Shown here piece after piece: positions 35,877-44,147 of a DNA stretch of 64,000 nt. The position numbers and the translations under genes were made by a program. The notes beneath the pieces were generated by a model. That model was not told the DNA's origin. It searched no databases and was given only the letters and a program-made list of their open reading frames with translations. Position 1 is the stretch's first letter, and each line of letters begins with the position of its first letter. The DNA comes from Jeotgalibacillus proteolyticus (GTDB taxonomy: Bacteria; Bacillota; Bacilli; Bacillales; Jeotgalibacillaceae). The stretch lies in NCBI RefSeq assembly GCF_002926065.1, contig NZ_PREZ01000004.1, positions 372,001-436,000 of the forward strand, in the 5' to 3' direction.

Positions 35877-36972
35877 ATTGCTCATCAAAATAAATGGCTT
35901 TTCCTGTCTTTGCTGATTCATAGAGCGCTTCTAAAATCTGTGTCACGACAAACGCTTCCTCCGGCTTAACGAGCGGCGGTGTGTCATTAATAATGCTTTC
36001 GATCCAAAGTCTTGCTTCAAGATCTGCTTCACTTACGAGCTCCCCGTCAAAAAACGCAATATCGTCATTTGCAAAGTCCACCTTGGTTGTATAAAGCTTG
36101 CCGTGGTTTTCCCCGTTAATCCGGAGTCCATCCTTCATATCCGCACCGCCTTCTGTTCCGCTTAAGGAGCATTTTGCTTCATCTACCTCAAGAGAATTGA
36201 GCGCCCAGCTTGATTCAAGGGTAATCGTTGCCCCGTTTTCCATCGTAATAAAACCGAATGCTGAATCTTCCACCGTAAATTTCTCCGGATCCCATGAACC
36301 AAATAAATTAGCGGCATTTTTTTTCTGTCCTAATTTATGATACGTCGTACCAAGCACAGCCTTTGGTTTGTAGTTATTCATCATCCAAAGCGTTAAATCA
36401 AGGGCATGGGTCCCGATATCGATCAATGGTCCGCCGCCCTGCTTTTCTTCATCTAAAAATACGCCCCATGTCGGAACTGCTCTTCTTCTGATTGCATGTG
36501 CTTTGGCAAAATAGATTTCGCCAAGATCGCCTTGCTCACAAACCGACTTTAAATACCGGCTGTCCTCTCTGTACCGGTTGTTATAGCCAATCGTCAGCTT
36601 TTTGCCTGAACGCTTGGCTGCTTCCACCATTGCTTTAGCTTCCTCTGAGGTTTTAGCCATCGGCTTTTCGCACATAACATGCTTGTCTGCCTCAAGAGCC
36701 GCAATTGAAATTTCAGCATGGGAGCTGTTTGGTGTACAAACATGAACGACATTGATCGTTTCATCTGCCAAAAGCTCCTGGTAGTTTTCATACACCTGTG
36801 ATCCTTCTGCCCCGTATTGAGCTGCTGCTTTTTCAGCCCGGTCTTTTTCAATATCACAAAATGCCACAAGCTCCACCTGCTCTAATTTTGAAAGAGAAGG
36901 CAGATGTTTCGTATTCGCAATTCCTCCGCAGCCAATCACTGCTACTCGTATCTTTTCTGTCATTTTATTCAT
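35875..36972 (-). CDS. Gfo/Idh/MocA-family oxidoreductase
   Basis: The 365-residue NAD(P)-dependent dehydrogenase has a Rossmann start VAVIGCGGIANTKHLP and the family motif MCEKPMAKTSEEA, with a later DIGTHALDL that carries the catalytic residues. Substrates of this family are sugars, inositols and related polyols; the present one is unknown. A second ATG three codons in has better spacing to AGGAAGG. The gene stands alone between two terminators. Confidence 0.85.
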   Translation of the reverse strand: MNKMTEKIRVAVIGCGGIANTKHLPSLSKLEQVELVAFCDIEKDRAEKAAAQYGAEGSQVYENYQELLADETINVVHVCTPNSSHAEISIAALEADKHVMCEKPMAKTSEEAKAMVEAAKRSGKKLTIGYNNRYREDSRYLKSVCEQGDLGEIYFAKAHAIRRRAVPTWGVFLDEEKQGGGPLIDIGTHALDLTLWMMNNYKPKAVLGTTYHKLGQKKNAANLFGSWDPEKFTVEDSAFGFITMENGATITLESSWALNSLEVDEAKCSLSGTEGGADMKDGLRINGENHGKLYTTKVDFANDDIAFFDGELVSEADLEARLWIESIINDTPPLVKPEEAFVVTQILEALYESAKTGKAIYFDEQ

Positions 36973-37129
36973 CCTTCCTGTTGGTAGTAGATTGCACTCT
37001 TAATGCATAAACTCTGCTTTATTATGTATACCCTTTCATCATACCTTTTTAGGGCATTCTCTTCTAGTATTATTCTAAAATTCGGAATCTTCTTTTTTGA
37101 ATGCAGTAATAGTTTTTTTCTAAAATAAA

Positions 37130-37162
37130 AAGGAAAAGGTTCTATCCCAAGACCTTCTCCTT
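37130..37162 (-). terminator. Intrinsic terminator of the first C1q-like gene
   Basis: AAGGAGAAGGTCT pairs with the AGAACCTTTTCCTT arm on the minus strand, with small mismatches, followed by TTTATTTTAG. Confidence 0.75.
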
Positions 37163-37181
37163 GCTTTTACTTCTATACTTT

Positions 37182-37649
37182 CTACAACTCTACCAGCCTA
37201 GCTGCTGAAAAACTTGTCGCATTATCCCCCGGCACATTCTTTTTTATTGTGCCCGGAAACGAACTCTCCGCATAAATTTCTACCTCGTCGTCTGCTTCAA
37301 GCTTTAAGATGGCGGATACCTGTACCACATTTTCATCCGGAACCCCTTCGCCCCAGAAATCATTATCAGCCACTTCATAAGGATTTTGGTTTATACGGAT
37401 ATCCAAACGAGCCCGGTAGTTCTGATCATAGCTTGCAGGATTAAAGGAGATCGTTGCAATAATTAAATAGATTCCATCCTTTTTCGGAACAAATACAGAG
37501 CGCGCAGCCCGGTATTCATAGTTCAGATCAAACTCCTTAAGATCATAGAGAACCTTTACTGCTTCATTAGCCGGCATCTGCTGGTCTTCACTTGATACAG
37601 CCCGAAAAGCAGAGGGTCTCTCTTTCTTCTTTTTAAACCACTCAAACAT
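37182..37649 (-). CDS. Small C1q/TNF-like jelly-roll protein, paralog 1
   Basis: The 155-residue protein begins MFEWFKKKKERPSAFRAVS. Its body has the beta-strand pattern of bacterial C1q-like domains: AFRA, then SVFVPKKDGIYLI, a charged loop, LKLEADDEVEIYAES, and a closing SFSAARLVEL. No signal peptide or collagen-like repeat is present. In Bacilli such domains often cap exosporium filament proteins, but this one is free-standing. It is about half identical to the neighbouring gene at 37811, so the pair arose by tandem duplication. Function is unknown. Confidence 0.7.
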   Translation of the reverse strand: MFEWFKKKKERPSAFRAVSSEDQQMPANEAVKVLYDLKEFDLNYEYRAARSVFVPKKDGIYLIIATISFNPASYDQNYRARLDIRINQNPYEVADNDFWGEGVPDENVVQVSAILKLEADDEVEIYAESSFPGTIKKNVPGDNATSFSAARLVEL

Positions 37650-37810
37650 TCTTTCACCTCTTTTGCATTCTTACTAGAGCAGCAATCATAAACTGCCCAA
37701 CTATATCCTATGCCGTTAGTGGATGCGGAAAATAAGGAATAGTCTACGTCTTCACTTAAATAAGCAACCTATCTATGAGATTGCAAGTAAATTTCTCATG
37801 CTCTCCCTGC

Positions 37811-38281
37811 TTACTTCAGCTCAATCAGCCTGTCTGCAGAAAAATAGGTGATGCTTAACCCTGGTTGGTTGATCTTAATAAATCCTGCAAGTGTACTTTG
37901 CGCAAAGATTTCTACACGATCCCCTGCTTCAAGCTCCAGGATGGATGATGTCTGTACAGCATTCTTGAAGTCGACTCCTGTTCCCCAAAAATCATTATCT
38001 CCATCGACAGCTGGATCTCCGTTTTTTTGGATTTGAATTCTGGTCCGGTAATTTTCGTCAGTGACGTCAGGCTGAAAAGAAAACGTACTTGAGATCACAT
38101 AGATCCCGTCCTCTTTTGGAACAAATACCGATTGAACCGGCTGATACTCTTCATCAAGATCAAAATTGATTGCTTCAAAGAGAACCTTCGTCTGCTCATT
38201 TGCCTCGACCCTCTGATCTGCACCTGATACCGCTCTGAAAGCAGAGGGTTTGGACTTTTTCTTTTTAAAAAATTTAAACAT
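37811..38281 (-). CDS. Small C1q/TNF-like jelly-roll protein, paralog 2
   Basis: The 156-residue tandem paralog shares the KKKK-PSAFRAVS start and the positions SVFVPK-DGIY, DNDFWG-GV, L-LEA-D-VEI and FSA-RL-EL. The two are 161 bases apart on the same strand, each with its own ribosome binding site. They may form homo- or heterotrimers, as C1q-fold proteins do; this is inference from the fold. Confidence 0.7.
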   Translation of the reverse strand: MFKFFKKKKSKPSAFRAVSGADQRVEANEQTKVLFEAINFDLDEEYQPVQSVFVPKEDGIYVISSTFSFQPDVTDENYRTRIQIQKNGDPAVDGDNDFWGTGVDFKNAVQTSSILELEAGDRVEIFAQSTLAGFIKINQPGLSITYFSADRLIELK

Positions 38282-38718
38282 TACTTCACCTCCAACTCTA
38301 TTCAGTAAAATGTTAAAAATCGTCCCTCTAGTTATTTTATGCAGGTTAAGAAATAGAGGGAGGAGATTTGTCTACAAACTAAGAGATTAATCTTGATATA
38401 AAAGAACACAAAAAAAGGCCTCTTCCGGTTTTGGAAGAAGCTTTTGAATATCATATAAAAATCAATACTTTCACTTTCCTTAGCAAGCAAAAAACTGAGT
38501 AATAATAAATAAATAACTGAAACTATTCTTTCTTGTTTCCGTAAATCTGGTAACAAATTGAAAAAATAGCTGTACGGATTCAAAATTGAGTACAAAAAAA
38601 ATATGCTTAGCCCACTTATAAGTGAGGGGGGGGCGGGCTTTTGGTAGGTGTTGCAATCGGACCAAAAAAGGTAAATAACAGAATTAAAATAACAATGGTA
38701 GAATAGGAGCCTAAAAAC
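38282..38718. other. 437-base AT-rich gap with an orphan terminator
   Basis: No credible gene is seen. Frames of 60-90 codons here lack ribosome binding sites and family features. The region holds a TCCCTCTA/TAGAGGGA inverted repeat (38323-38361), an intrinsic terminator facing left, a run of eight A (near 38594) and a run of eight G (38626-38633). It may be the residue of a deleted gene. Confidence 0.6.
38411..38444 (-). terminator. Orphan leftward intrinsic terminator
   Basis: On the minus strand AAAGCTTCTTCC pairs with GGAAGAGGCCTTT around AAAACC and is followed by a T run. No minus-strand gene lies within 800 bases upstream of it, so its gene or RNA is missing or unrecognised. Confidence 0.65.
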
Positions 38719-39317
38719 ATGAAAAAGAAAATGCTCATCCCTTTTATTGTAATATTGATTGCAGTAAGCGGCTGTATTGACAGAGAAAAACCAAATTCGA
38801 TTTCAACAGCTGAATTAACGGAGAGAGAAAAAGCGTTTCTCTCTCCGTTAATTCAGACCATTCTTATGTATTTGATTTTACTACTGACAGCAGCTATAAA
38901 GAGGCAGCCGTTTGGATTGAAAAATATGAATTCGGAGAGTTTACAGAAGAGATAGGCGCTCTATCCGGTCAGATTGAAGGTGACGGTTCCATCTTCATTG
39001 TCTTACCGGGAATAGGGCAAGACAAAACTGAACAGGGGCTTGCAATTGGGATTGCAAGCAATGAAAGTACAGTGACCATGCGCAGCCCGGATATTATTTT
39101 AGGTAATGGGCTAGTAACAGAATCGTCTTCTACCTCCTTTCCCGATGAATCCATTTCGCTTGATGGAGAAAGAGTTTTAGCCAGCATCTATTTTACGGAA
39201 AATAAAATGATAAGCCAGGCACTGCATACCGATTTTTCAACTGATGTAGATGAATATTTAAATGAACTGGAAAAATATGAGGTTGCCTATTTAATTAAGA
39301 GCGATTTTAGCAAGTAA
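38719..39317 (+). pseudogene. Lipoprotein gene broken by a frameshift at a palindrome
   Basis: The start encodes MKKKMLIPFIVILIAVSGC, a lipoprotein signal with lipobox Cys. The reading frame is lost by a -1 shift between about 38814 and 38955. The other frame then continues as SDHSYVFDFTTDSSYKEA and on to the stop at 39317, giving about 200 residues in all. A perfect 21-base inverted repeat spans the likely break. The family is not recognised. It is either a real pseudogene or a sequencing error at the hairpin. Confidence 0.7.
38810..38856. repeat. Perfect 21-base inverted repeat with 5-base loop
   Basis: Bases 38810-38830 are the exact reverse complement of 38836-38856, around the loop AAGCG. 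There is no T run, and it is inside a coding region, so it is not a terminator. It coincides with the frameshift zone of the lipoprotein gene. Confidence 0.9.
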
Positions 39318-39335
39318 AAAAGCTCTTCCACGCTT

Positions 39336-39366
39336 AACAGGGCTGGACACAATATGCAGCCCTGTT
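39336..39366. terminator. Terminator-like hairpin between the lipoprotein gene and pucG
   Basis: AACAGGGCTG and CAGCCCTGTT form a perfect 10-base stem between convergent genes. T tracts are short on both sides. Confidence 0.65.
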
Positions 39367-39390
39367 TGAAATGGAGTGTCCCAATTGGAG

Positions 39391-40632
39391 TTACACCTTA
39401 GACTCACCCGTTTCTTCTATATAATATGCCAATGCCTTTTGTAAACCTGCTCCCTTCTGAACAGTCGCCCCTTGCTGAACAAGCACGGCTTCAAATGCAC
39501 CGAGAAACGCCAAAATATTTTCTCTCCGGCAGCTGTAGCCCATTGTGCCGACTCTCCATATTTTCCCGTGCAGCGGACCAAACGAGCTGGCAATCTCAAT
39601 CCCGAACATGTCGAGAAGCACCCTTCTAACCTCTTCCCCGTCTACTCCTTCTGGAATTTTAATGCAGGTGACAACCGGAAGCTTGGCATTGGGGTCGCCA
39701 AATAGCTCGAGACCCATTGCTTTTATTCCGGCTGTTAATGCTTTTTCATGATAGCGATGACGCTCGAAACGTTCCTCCAAACCTTCATTAAGCACAAGAC
39801 GCAGGCCCTCACGAAGCGCATAAACCATCGAGGTTGCTTCCGTATGGTGATTTAACCGGCGCGGACTCCAGTAGTCCTGCAGCATGCCAAGATCAAAATA
39901 ATTACTTTTGATGAAAGAAGCGTTCTGCGTCCGATCATCCTCTGAAGCAATCCCGCGTTCCACCTTTTTTCTGCGGGCGATGCGCTTTTCTATTCGTTCA
40001 TTATAGGTAAGAGGCGACATACCGGATGGAATCGATAAGCATTTTTGCGTACCGGCAATCAGTCCGTCAATAAACCACTCATCTACCCGAACATCCACTC
40101 CGCCAACTGAAGCCACGGCATCAACAATTAAAAGAACATCTTCTTTTCTGCAGCTTTCCCCAATCTCTTTTAGCGGCTGCATGCACCCAGTGGATGTCTC
40201 AGCATGAACCATTGCCACCACGTCAGGCTTCCACTCCTGAATTTCCCGAATAACCTCTTCCGGGTTAAAAACAGTGCCCCATTCCTGATAAATTGCTTTT
40301 ACCTCTGCTCCGTAACGCTCACAAATTTCCATTAATAGATGTCCAAAACGTCCATACACCGGAACCAGAACCTTGTCACCAGGTTCTATTACACTGCAAA
40401 GCAGCGCTTCAATCCCTGATCTTGAGGTTCCGTCCACGGGAAATGCCCATTTATTTTTTGTTTTAAATACCTTTCTCAGCATTTCCATTACTTCATTCAT
40501 AATTGTCGTAAATGCAGGATCAAATTGACCAAGAATCGGTGCTGACATCATTCGCAGCACACGCGGATCAACCTCAACCGGACCCGGCGTTAAAATTGTT
40601 CTACGCGGCATATCTAACTCCTTGTAGCTCAT
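39391..40632 (-). CDS. pucG: Class V aminotransferase, PucG-like (ureidoglycine/alanine--glyoxylate)
   Basis: The 413-residue PLP enzyme begins close to LTPGPVEVDPRVL, which matches B. subtilis PucG, and has the PLP lysine in GTQKCLSIPSG and the segment HAETSTG. PucG transfers an amino group from (S)-ureidoglycine to glyoxylate in purine catabolism; alanine- or serine-glyoxylate aminotransferases are close relatives. The ATG at 40632 has AAGGA at 8 bases. No other purine catabolic gene is near, so glyoxylate disposal linked to the glycolate locus is also possible. Confidence 0.82.
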   Translation of the reverse strand: MSYKELDMPRRTILTPGPVEVDPRVLRMMSAPILGQFDPAFTTIMNEVMEMLRKVFKTKNKWAFPVDGTSRSGIEALLCSVIEPGDKVLVPVYGRFGHLLMEICERYGAEVKAIYQEWGTVFNPEEVIREIQEWKPDVVAMVHAETSTGCMQPLKEIGESCRKEDVLLIVDAVASVGGVDVRVDEWFIDGLIAGTQKCLSIPSGMSPLTYNERIEKRIARRKKVERGIASEDDRTQNASFIKSNYFDLGMLQDYWSPRRLNHHTEATSMVYALREGLRLVLNEGLEERFERHRYHEKALTAGIKAMGLELFGDPNAKLPVVTCIKIPEGVDGEEVRRVLLDMFGIEIASSFGPLHGKIWRVGTMGYSCRRENILAFLGAFEAVLVQQGATVQKGAGLQKALAYYIEETGESKV

Positions 40633-40713
40633 TTTCTTCGTCCTTCCCTTCTGTACAAAAGCCAATCAAAATGAATGATCGTCTTCAAAAGGCTATTTCT
40701 TTTTCTATTCTTT

Positions 40714-41592
40714 TCAGTAATCTTCCTCAAAGCCAATCATAACCCCCACTACCTCTTTTGAACGATTGTATTTTACGTTTACCTCATACAATCCATCCCC
40801 GTAACCTGATACCGAGATTGCTCCTCCGGGAACGATTCCGCCCTGAACATCTGAAGAGGTTATCTCAATGTATTCGTCGTCCTTAATTTGTACGGATAAA
40901 GACGGATCAAAAACACCAGCCGATGCAGAGTCAACAGCAATCATTTTTTCACAGGCATGCCACCTGCCGCTTGATTTTTTATCCCCGTAATAAACGGTTA
41001 AGCTCTTAATGGTTTCATCAGGTAAATAGGAAAGGGAGGCTGTCCACTCTCCGTTTTTCACATTTGATATGCTGATTTTCCCTTCCGATTCGTCATCTTC
41101 AAGATAGTACGGGTCCGCCACAACCAGATTACCGCTTTCAATTTTAAATACACCAATATTATTTGGTTTAGTGGTATCTACTTTAGGCACAAACCAGTCG
41201 ATAAAAGACTTTAGATCTGATGATTTGCAGTCACATTTCTCAGTCTTTTCATAGTAAACGTAGATCTGCTCCTGCATTAATCTTCGCCTTATACGATAAC
41301 AGAGCTTGTCCCCATTTGTTTTCTCTCCGATACAAATCATGTCATCCGGAAGATTTTCGGGTCTTTTTTCTTTATTCATTTTGACAATATCCTTTGATAA
41401 TCTTCCCTGCTCAATTGGTTGGATAGGATACAAAATCCATTCATCAAATGCTGCTCCATTCGTTTCTAAAAACAGCTCCTTGTACTCCTCGGGAAAGACA
41501 GCTCCCAATTCTTTTTCCGTCTTTTTTAATTGAAGCTCGGAGACGCCTGTTGCCTTTGAGCTTGGATTGATCCTATGAATCGCTTTTTTCAT
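40714..41592 (-). CDS. SMI1/KNR4-like domain fused to a DUF4241-like domain
   Basis: The 292-residue protein has an N-terminal SMI1/KNR4-type domain (about 15-132: TGVSELQLKKTEKELG, FPEEYKELFLETNG) and a C-terminal part (about 145-290) with GVFKIESGNLVVADPYY, a WHACEKM stretch and GYGDGLYEVNV, resembling DUF4241. SMI1-type domains are common in immunity proteins of polymorphic toxin systems. No toxin gene lies next to it, so it may be an orphan immunity protein. The function is not established. Confidence 0.65.
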   Translation of the reverse strand: MKKAIHRINPSSKATGVSELQLKKTEKELGAVFPEEYKELFLETNGAAFDEWILYPIQPIEQGRLSKDIVKMNKEKRPENLPDDMICIGEKTNGDKLCYRIRRRLMQEQIYVYYEKTEKCDCKSSDLKSFIDWFVPKVDTTKPNNIGVFKIESGNLVVADPYYLEDDESEGKISISNVKNGEWTASLSYLPDETIKSLTVYYGDKKSSGRWHACEKMIAVDSASAGVFDPSLSVQIKDDEYIEITSSDVQGGIVPGGAISVSGYGDGLYEVNVKYNRSKEVVGVMIGFEEDY

Positions 41593-41746
41593 TTCTTCCT
41601 CCGGAAATGCTTTTGAATTAGTATGACATAGTATCCGTTTCTATTACTAGAAGATTTTAGATTCTAGTAACCTTTTTTCTCTTAATTGGAATGAAAATGG
41701 TATAATTATGTGGAATTTTCAACCTATTGCGAAAGGGGAGTTCAGA

Positions 41747-42178
41747 ATGAATGAGAGATTAATACGGGTTGGCACGACATATCTACCTGTCTCAAATGTC
41801 GAGGCTTCTGTCCAGTGGTACGTAAACAAGCTCGGTGCAAAATTAACCTATCAGGATATGGATAAGGCTATACTTAACCTGGCGAATCAAAGCTTTTTTC
41901 TCGTAAAAACTGAGAAAAAACAAAACCTTAATTTTTATGACGCCAACGGTGATGAACGCTTTTCATTAACATTTGAGGTAAATGGACTACACGCGCTAGA
42001 GGAACTACATAGGGATTTTAAAGAGAGACAACTAAACGTAGGAGAAATTGAAAACAGAGGTCATGCCGGTAAAAATTTTGTATTTCGCGACCCGGATGGA
42101 AATCTTTTTGATGTATGGAGTGAGCTGAGCGAGGATTTTAGGGAGAAATACAGCGTTGGTAAGCCCTCAGATATATAA
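41747..42178 (+). CDS. VOC-family (glyoxalase/bleomycin resistance-like) protein
   Basis: The 143-residue protein has the VOC pattern, with TTYLPVSNVEASVQWYVNKLG at the N-terminus and FRDPDGNLFDVWSE near the end, where family metal ligands lie. Many such proteins are metal-dependent lyases, dioxygenases or drug-binding proteins; the substrate is unknown. The ATG at 41747 is used because AAAGGGGAG precedes it, whereas the longer frame has no such site. Confidence 0.8.
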   Translation: MNERLIRVGTTYLPVSNVEASVQWYVNKLGAKLTYQDMDKAILNLANQSFFLVKTEKKQNLNFYDANGDERFSLTFEVNGLHALEELHRDFKERQLNVGEIENRGHAGKNFVFRDPDGNLFDVWSELSEDFREKYSVGKPSDI

Positions 42179-42223
42179 GACCATAAAAAGGGGGTTGGAC
42201 AAATGTGTCTCATCCTCTTAAAC

Positions 42224-42351
42224 CCGGTTCACTGCGCTTTAGGGGGACGCTTTCCGCGGGGCGGGGCTTGAGCTAACTTGCTAGCGCAAGTGGATCTCAA
42301 GCTCCCGCTTCCTCCCGCAGCAGTCGCCCCCTTCCGCTCCGTTCACCTCAC
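42224..42351. repeat. Dispersed palindromic repeat family 1, copy D
   Basis: This full-length copy has outer ends CCGGTTCACTGCGC and GCTCCGTTCACCTC and the complete central stem (GAGCTAACTTGC, TAGC, GCAAGTGGATCTC). It is flanked by AAAAAGGGGGTTGG and CCAGCCTCTTTTT, which could be terminator arms. Confidence 0.85.
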
Positions 42352-42383
42352 GTTTATAAACCAGCCTCTTTTTATCGACTGGA

Positions 42384-42617
42384 TTAATAAACCATCCAGC
42401 TGCCAAGGGCCATAAAAGAAAAACCAATGAAAGCGATCAAGCCTTTTGCTAAGCCGTACGGAAGATTATTTGCCAGCTTAGACAGAACCTCCAATTCAAT
42501 ATACCAGCTGCTTCCTACTCTGCTGTCATCTTTCACATCTTGTTTTCGCATTTTGAAAATAGAAGAATACACTACAAATGCTCCCCACAGGATTAGGAGT
42601 CCTCCCGCTATCACCAT
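42384..42617 (-). CDS. Small membrane protein of unknown function
   Basis: The 77-residue protein has two predicted helices, at about 2-22 (VIAGGLLILWGAFVVY) and 56-76 (GLIAFIGFSFMALGSWMVY), with a charged middle. The ribosome binding site is weak (AGAGG about 11 bases before the ATG). No family is recognised. Confidence 0.55.
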   Translation of the reverse strand: MVIAGGLLILWGAFVVYSSIFKMRKQDVKDDSRVGSSWYIELEVLSKLANNLPYGLAKGLIAFIGFSFMALGSWMVY

Positions 42618-42667
42618 AATGACATCGCCTCTTTTCTTTTAGAATGAGAAAATAAACAACTAAAAGT

Positions 42668-42748
42668 TCATAGAAACATAGGAATTACAAACAATCCAAT
42701 CAAAATACCGAATACGACTAGCAGACCATTTTTTACATTGTTATTCAT
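42668..42748 (-). CDS. 26-residue single-helix membrane peptide
   Basis: A strong TAGGAGG lies 6 bases before an ATG that opens a 26-codon frame: MNNNVKNG, then an unbroken hydrophobic stretch LLVVFGILIGLFVIPMFL. The near-ideal ribosome binding site and single transmembrane helix support real translation. No name can be given. Confidence 0.6.
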   Translation of the reverse strand: MNNNVKNGLLVVFGILIGLFVIPMFL

Positions 42749-42832
42749 TCTGTTTCCTCCTATTCTTTTTACTGGTAATTATATCGTAGACTGCTAAAAT
42801 CTGTTGGAGGAAGCATTCTTTGTTCATTTCTT

Positions 42833-43345
42833 TCATTCCAGGTTTTTGTAATAAACCATCGTCGACTCCAGCGATCCATCTATAGAGGATTTAGCAAATA
42901 AAGGTATTTCACCGGTCAGCTGATAACCAAGGGAGGTATAAAGAAGGTTCGACGGATCGCCCTTGCGTGTATCAAGCACAAGGAGTGTGCGGCCTTGTTT
43001 TTTTGCCATTTCCTCCGCCTTTAGCATCAATGCTCTCCCGATTCCTTTACGCTGAAAATCAGGGTGTGTTAAAAGCTTAGCGACCTCCGCACGGTGCAGT
43101 CCATTTGGTTTGGAAGCCAAGTGCAATTGAACGGTTCCAACCACCTTAGACCTGTCTACAGCGATCAGCAAAATTACATCTTTGCCTGGAACTGCCTGCC
43201 AGTACTGTTCTGCATCTAGTTTGCTGAAGGGGGTTAAAAAACCAATGGAAGCACCATCTTCAACAATACGTACAAGGATGTCTGAGAGGTCGTCTAACGT
43301 CTCCACGACCGCTGTAATTTCTTTTATAGCCAGCTTTTCACTCAT
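42833..43345 (-). CDS. GNAT-family N-acetyltransferase
   Basis: The 170-residue protein has the GNAT acetyl-CoA loop HPDFQRKGIGRALMLKAE (about 112-130), preceded by EVAKLL, and ends DGSLESTMVYYK, as in acetyltransferases related to tabtoxin- or aminoglycoside-type resistance enzymes. GAGGGG precedes the ATG. The substrate is unknown. Confidence 0.82.
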   Translation of the reverse strand: MSEKLAIKEITAVVETLDDLSDILVRIVEDGASIGFLTPFSKLDAEQYWQAVPGKDVILLIAVDRSKVVGTVQLHLASKPNGLHRAEVAKLLTHPDFQRKGIGRALMLKAEEMAKKQGRTLLVLDTRKGDPSNLLYTSLGYQLTGEIPLFAKSSIDGSLESTMVYYKNLE

Positions 43346-43430
43346 ATATGTTCCCCTCTTTTTCAGGTGAATTTTTTCAAGAAAAAAGGAGCGAGAATGC
43401 TTTAAAAAACAAACTGCTCCCTAATCCTAT

Positions 43431-44006
43431 CTATTTTTCCATTGCATAATTTTCTTCTCTCAGCGCTTCACTTTTTCGTTCAAAATAATCCTTCTGCAGC
43501 ATACTCATAATGATTTCATCTGAAAAAGCACCTTCATAATAAAGGGACTCTCTTAGCACGCCCTCAACTTGAAATCCTGCTTTTTCATAGGATTTGATCC
43601 CCCGGATATTATGAGAAAAAACCTCAAGCTGCAGTCTGTTCAGCTTCAGCACCTCAAAAGCAAATTTCAGCGCCTGATTGAGCGCATCTGTCCCGTACCC
43701 TTTGTTTAACAGACTCGTCTGATGAAGCGCGATCCTGAAACCCGCTTTTTTATTGTCCTCATCAATATCCATAATAGCTAGATCACCGATTAATTCATCT
43801 GTTTCAAGCAGGCGGATGGAAAAATTATAGCGGGTTTGATCCTCGCTGATCCGTTTAAAATAATTCTTCATCTGCTCCATAGTAAAAGAGTTTCTGGTCC
43901 CGGTCATATACCTAATTTCATCATTTGAAAGCGCCTGATGCAGCCCTTTCATATCTTCTTCCTTCAGCTCCCTTAAATAAACCGCTTTCCCCTTTAGTTC
44001 CTTCAT
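43431..44006 (-). CDS. RimJ/RimL-type GNAT acetyltransferase
   Basis: The 191-residue protein has GKAVYLRELKEEDM at the N-terminus and LLNKGYGTDALNQALKFAF with NIRGIKSYEKAGFQVEG later, typical of RimJ/RimL-like enzymes that acetylate protein N-termini or small molecules. The start is uncertain: the ATG at 44006 follows GAAAGG directly, and a TTG lies five codons upstream at 44021. Confidence 0.8.
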   Translation of the reverse strand: MKELKGKAVYLRELKEEDMKGLHQALSNDEIRYMTGTRNSFTMEQMKNYFKRISEDQTRYNFSIRLLETDELIGDLAIMDIDEDNKKAGFRIALHQTSLLNKGYGTDALNQALKFAFEVLKLNRLQLEVFSHNIRGIKSYEKAGFQVEGVLRESLYYEGAFSDEIIMSMLQKDYFERKSEALREENYAMEK

Positions 44007-44147
44007 CCTTTCAACCGCCAATCATTTTTTTCGTTTTCTCTATAAAAACAGGGTAACATGGGATAATTTAGGTTAGCAATTGGTTTTTGGAAGAAAGATG
44101 AATTTGGATGAAAAGCCCCTAACACATTCCTATGTCCTTATCCGAAC

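Noticed and set aside
38332-38595. An 87-codon minus-strand frame
   Set aside because: It crosses a terminator hairpin, has no ribosome binding site and shows only low-complexity Phe/Leu-rich sequence from AT-rich DNA.
38719-39317. Programmed -1 ribosomal frameshifting in the lipoprotein gene
   Set aside because: The A5 run does not give a good X XXY YYZ heptamer in the right frame and lies inside the palindrome, not 5-9 bases before it. A simple indel is likelier.
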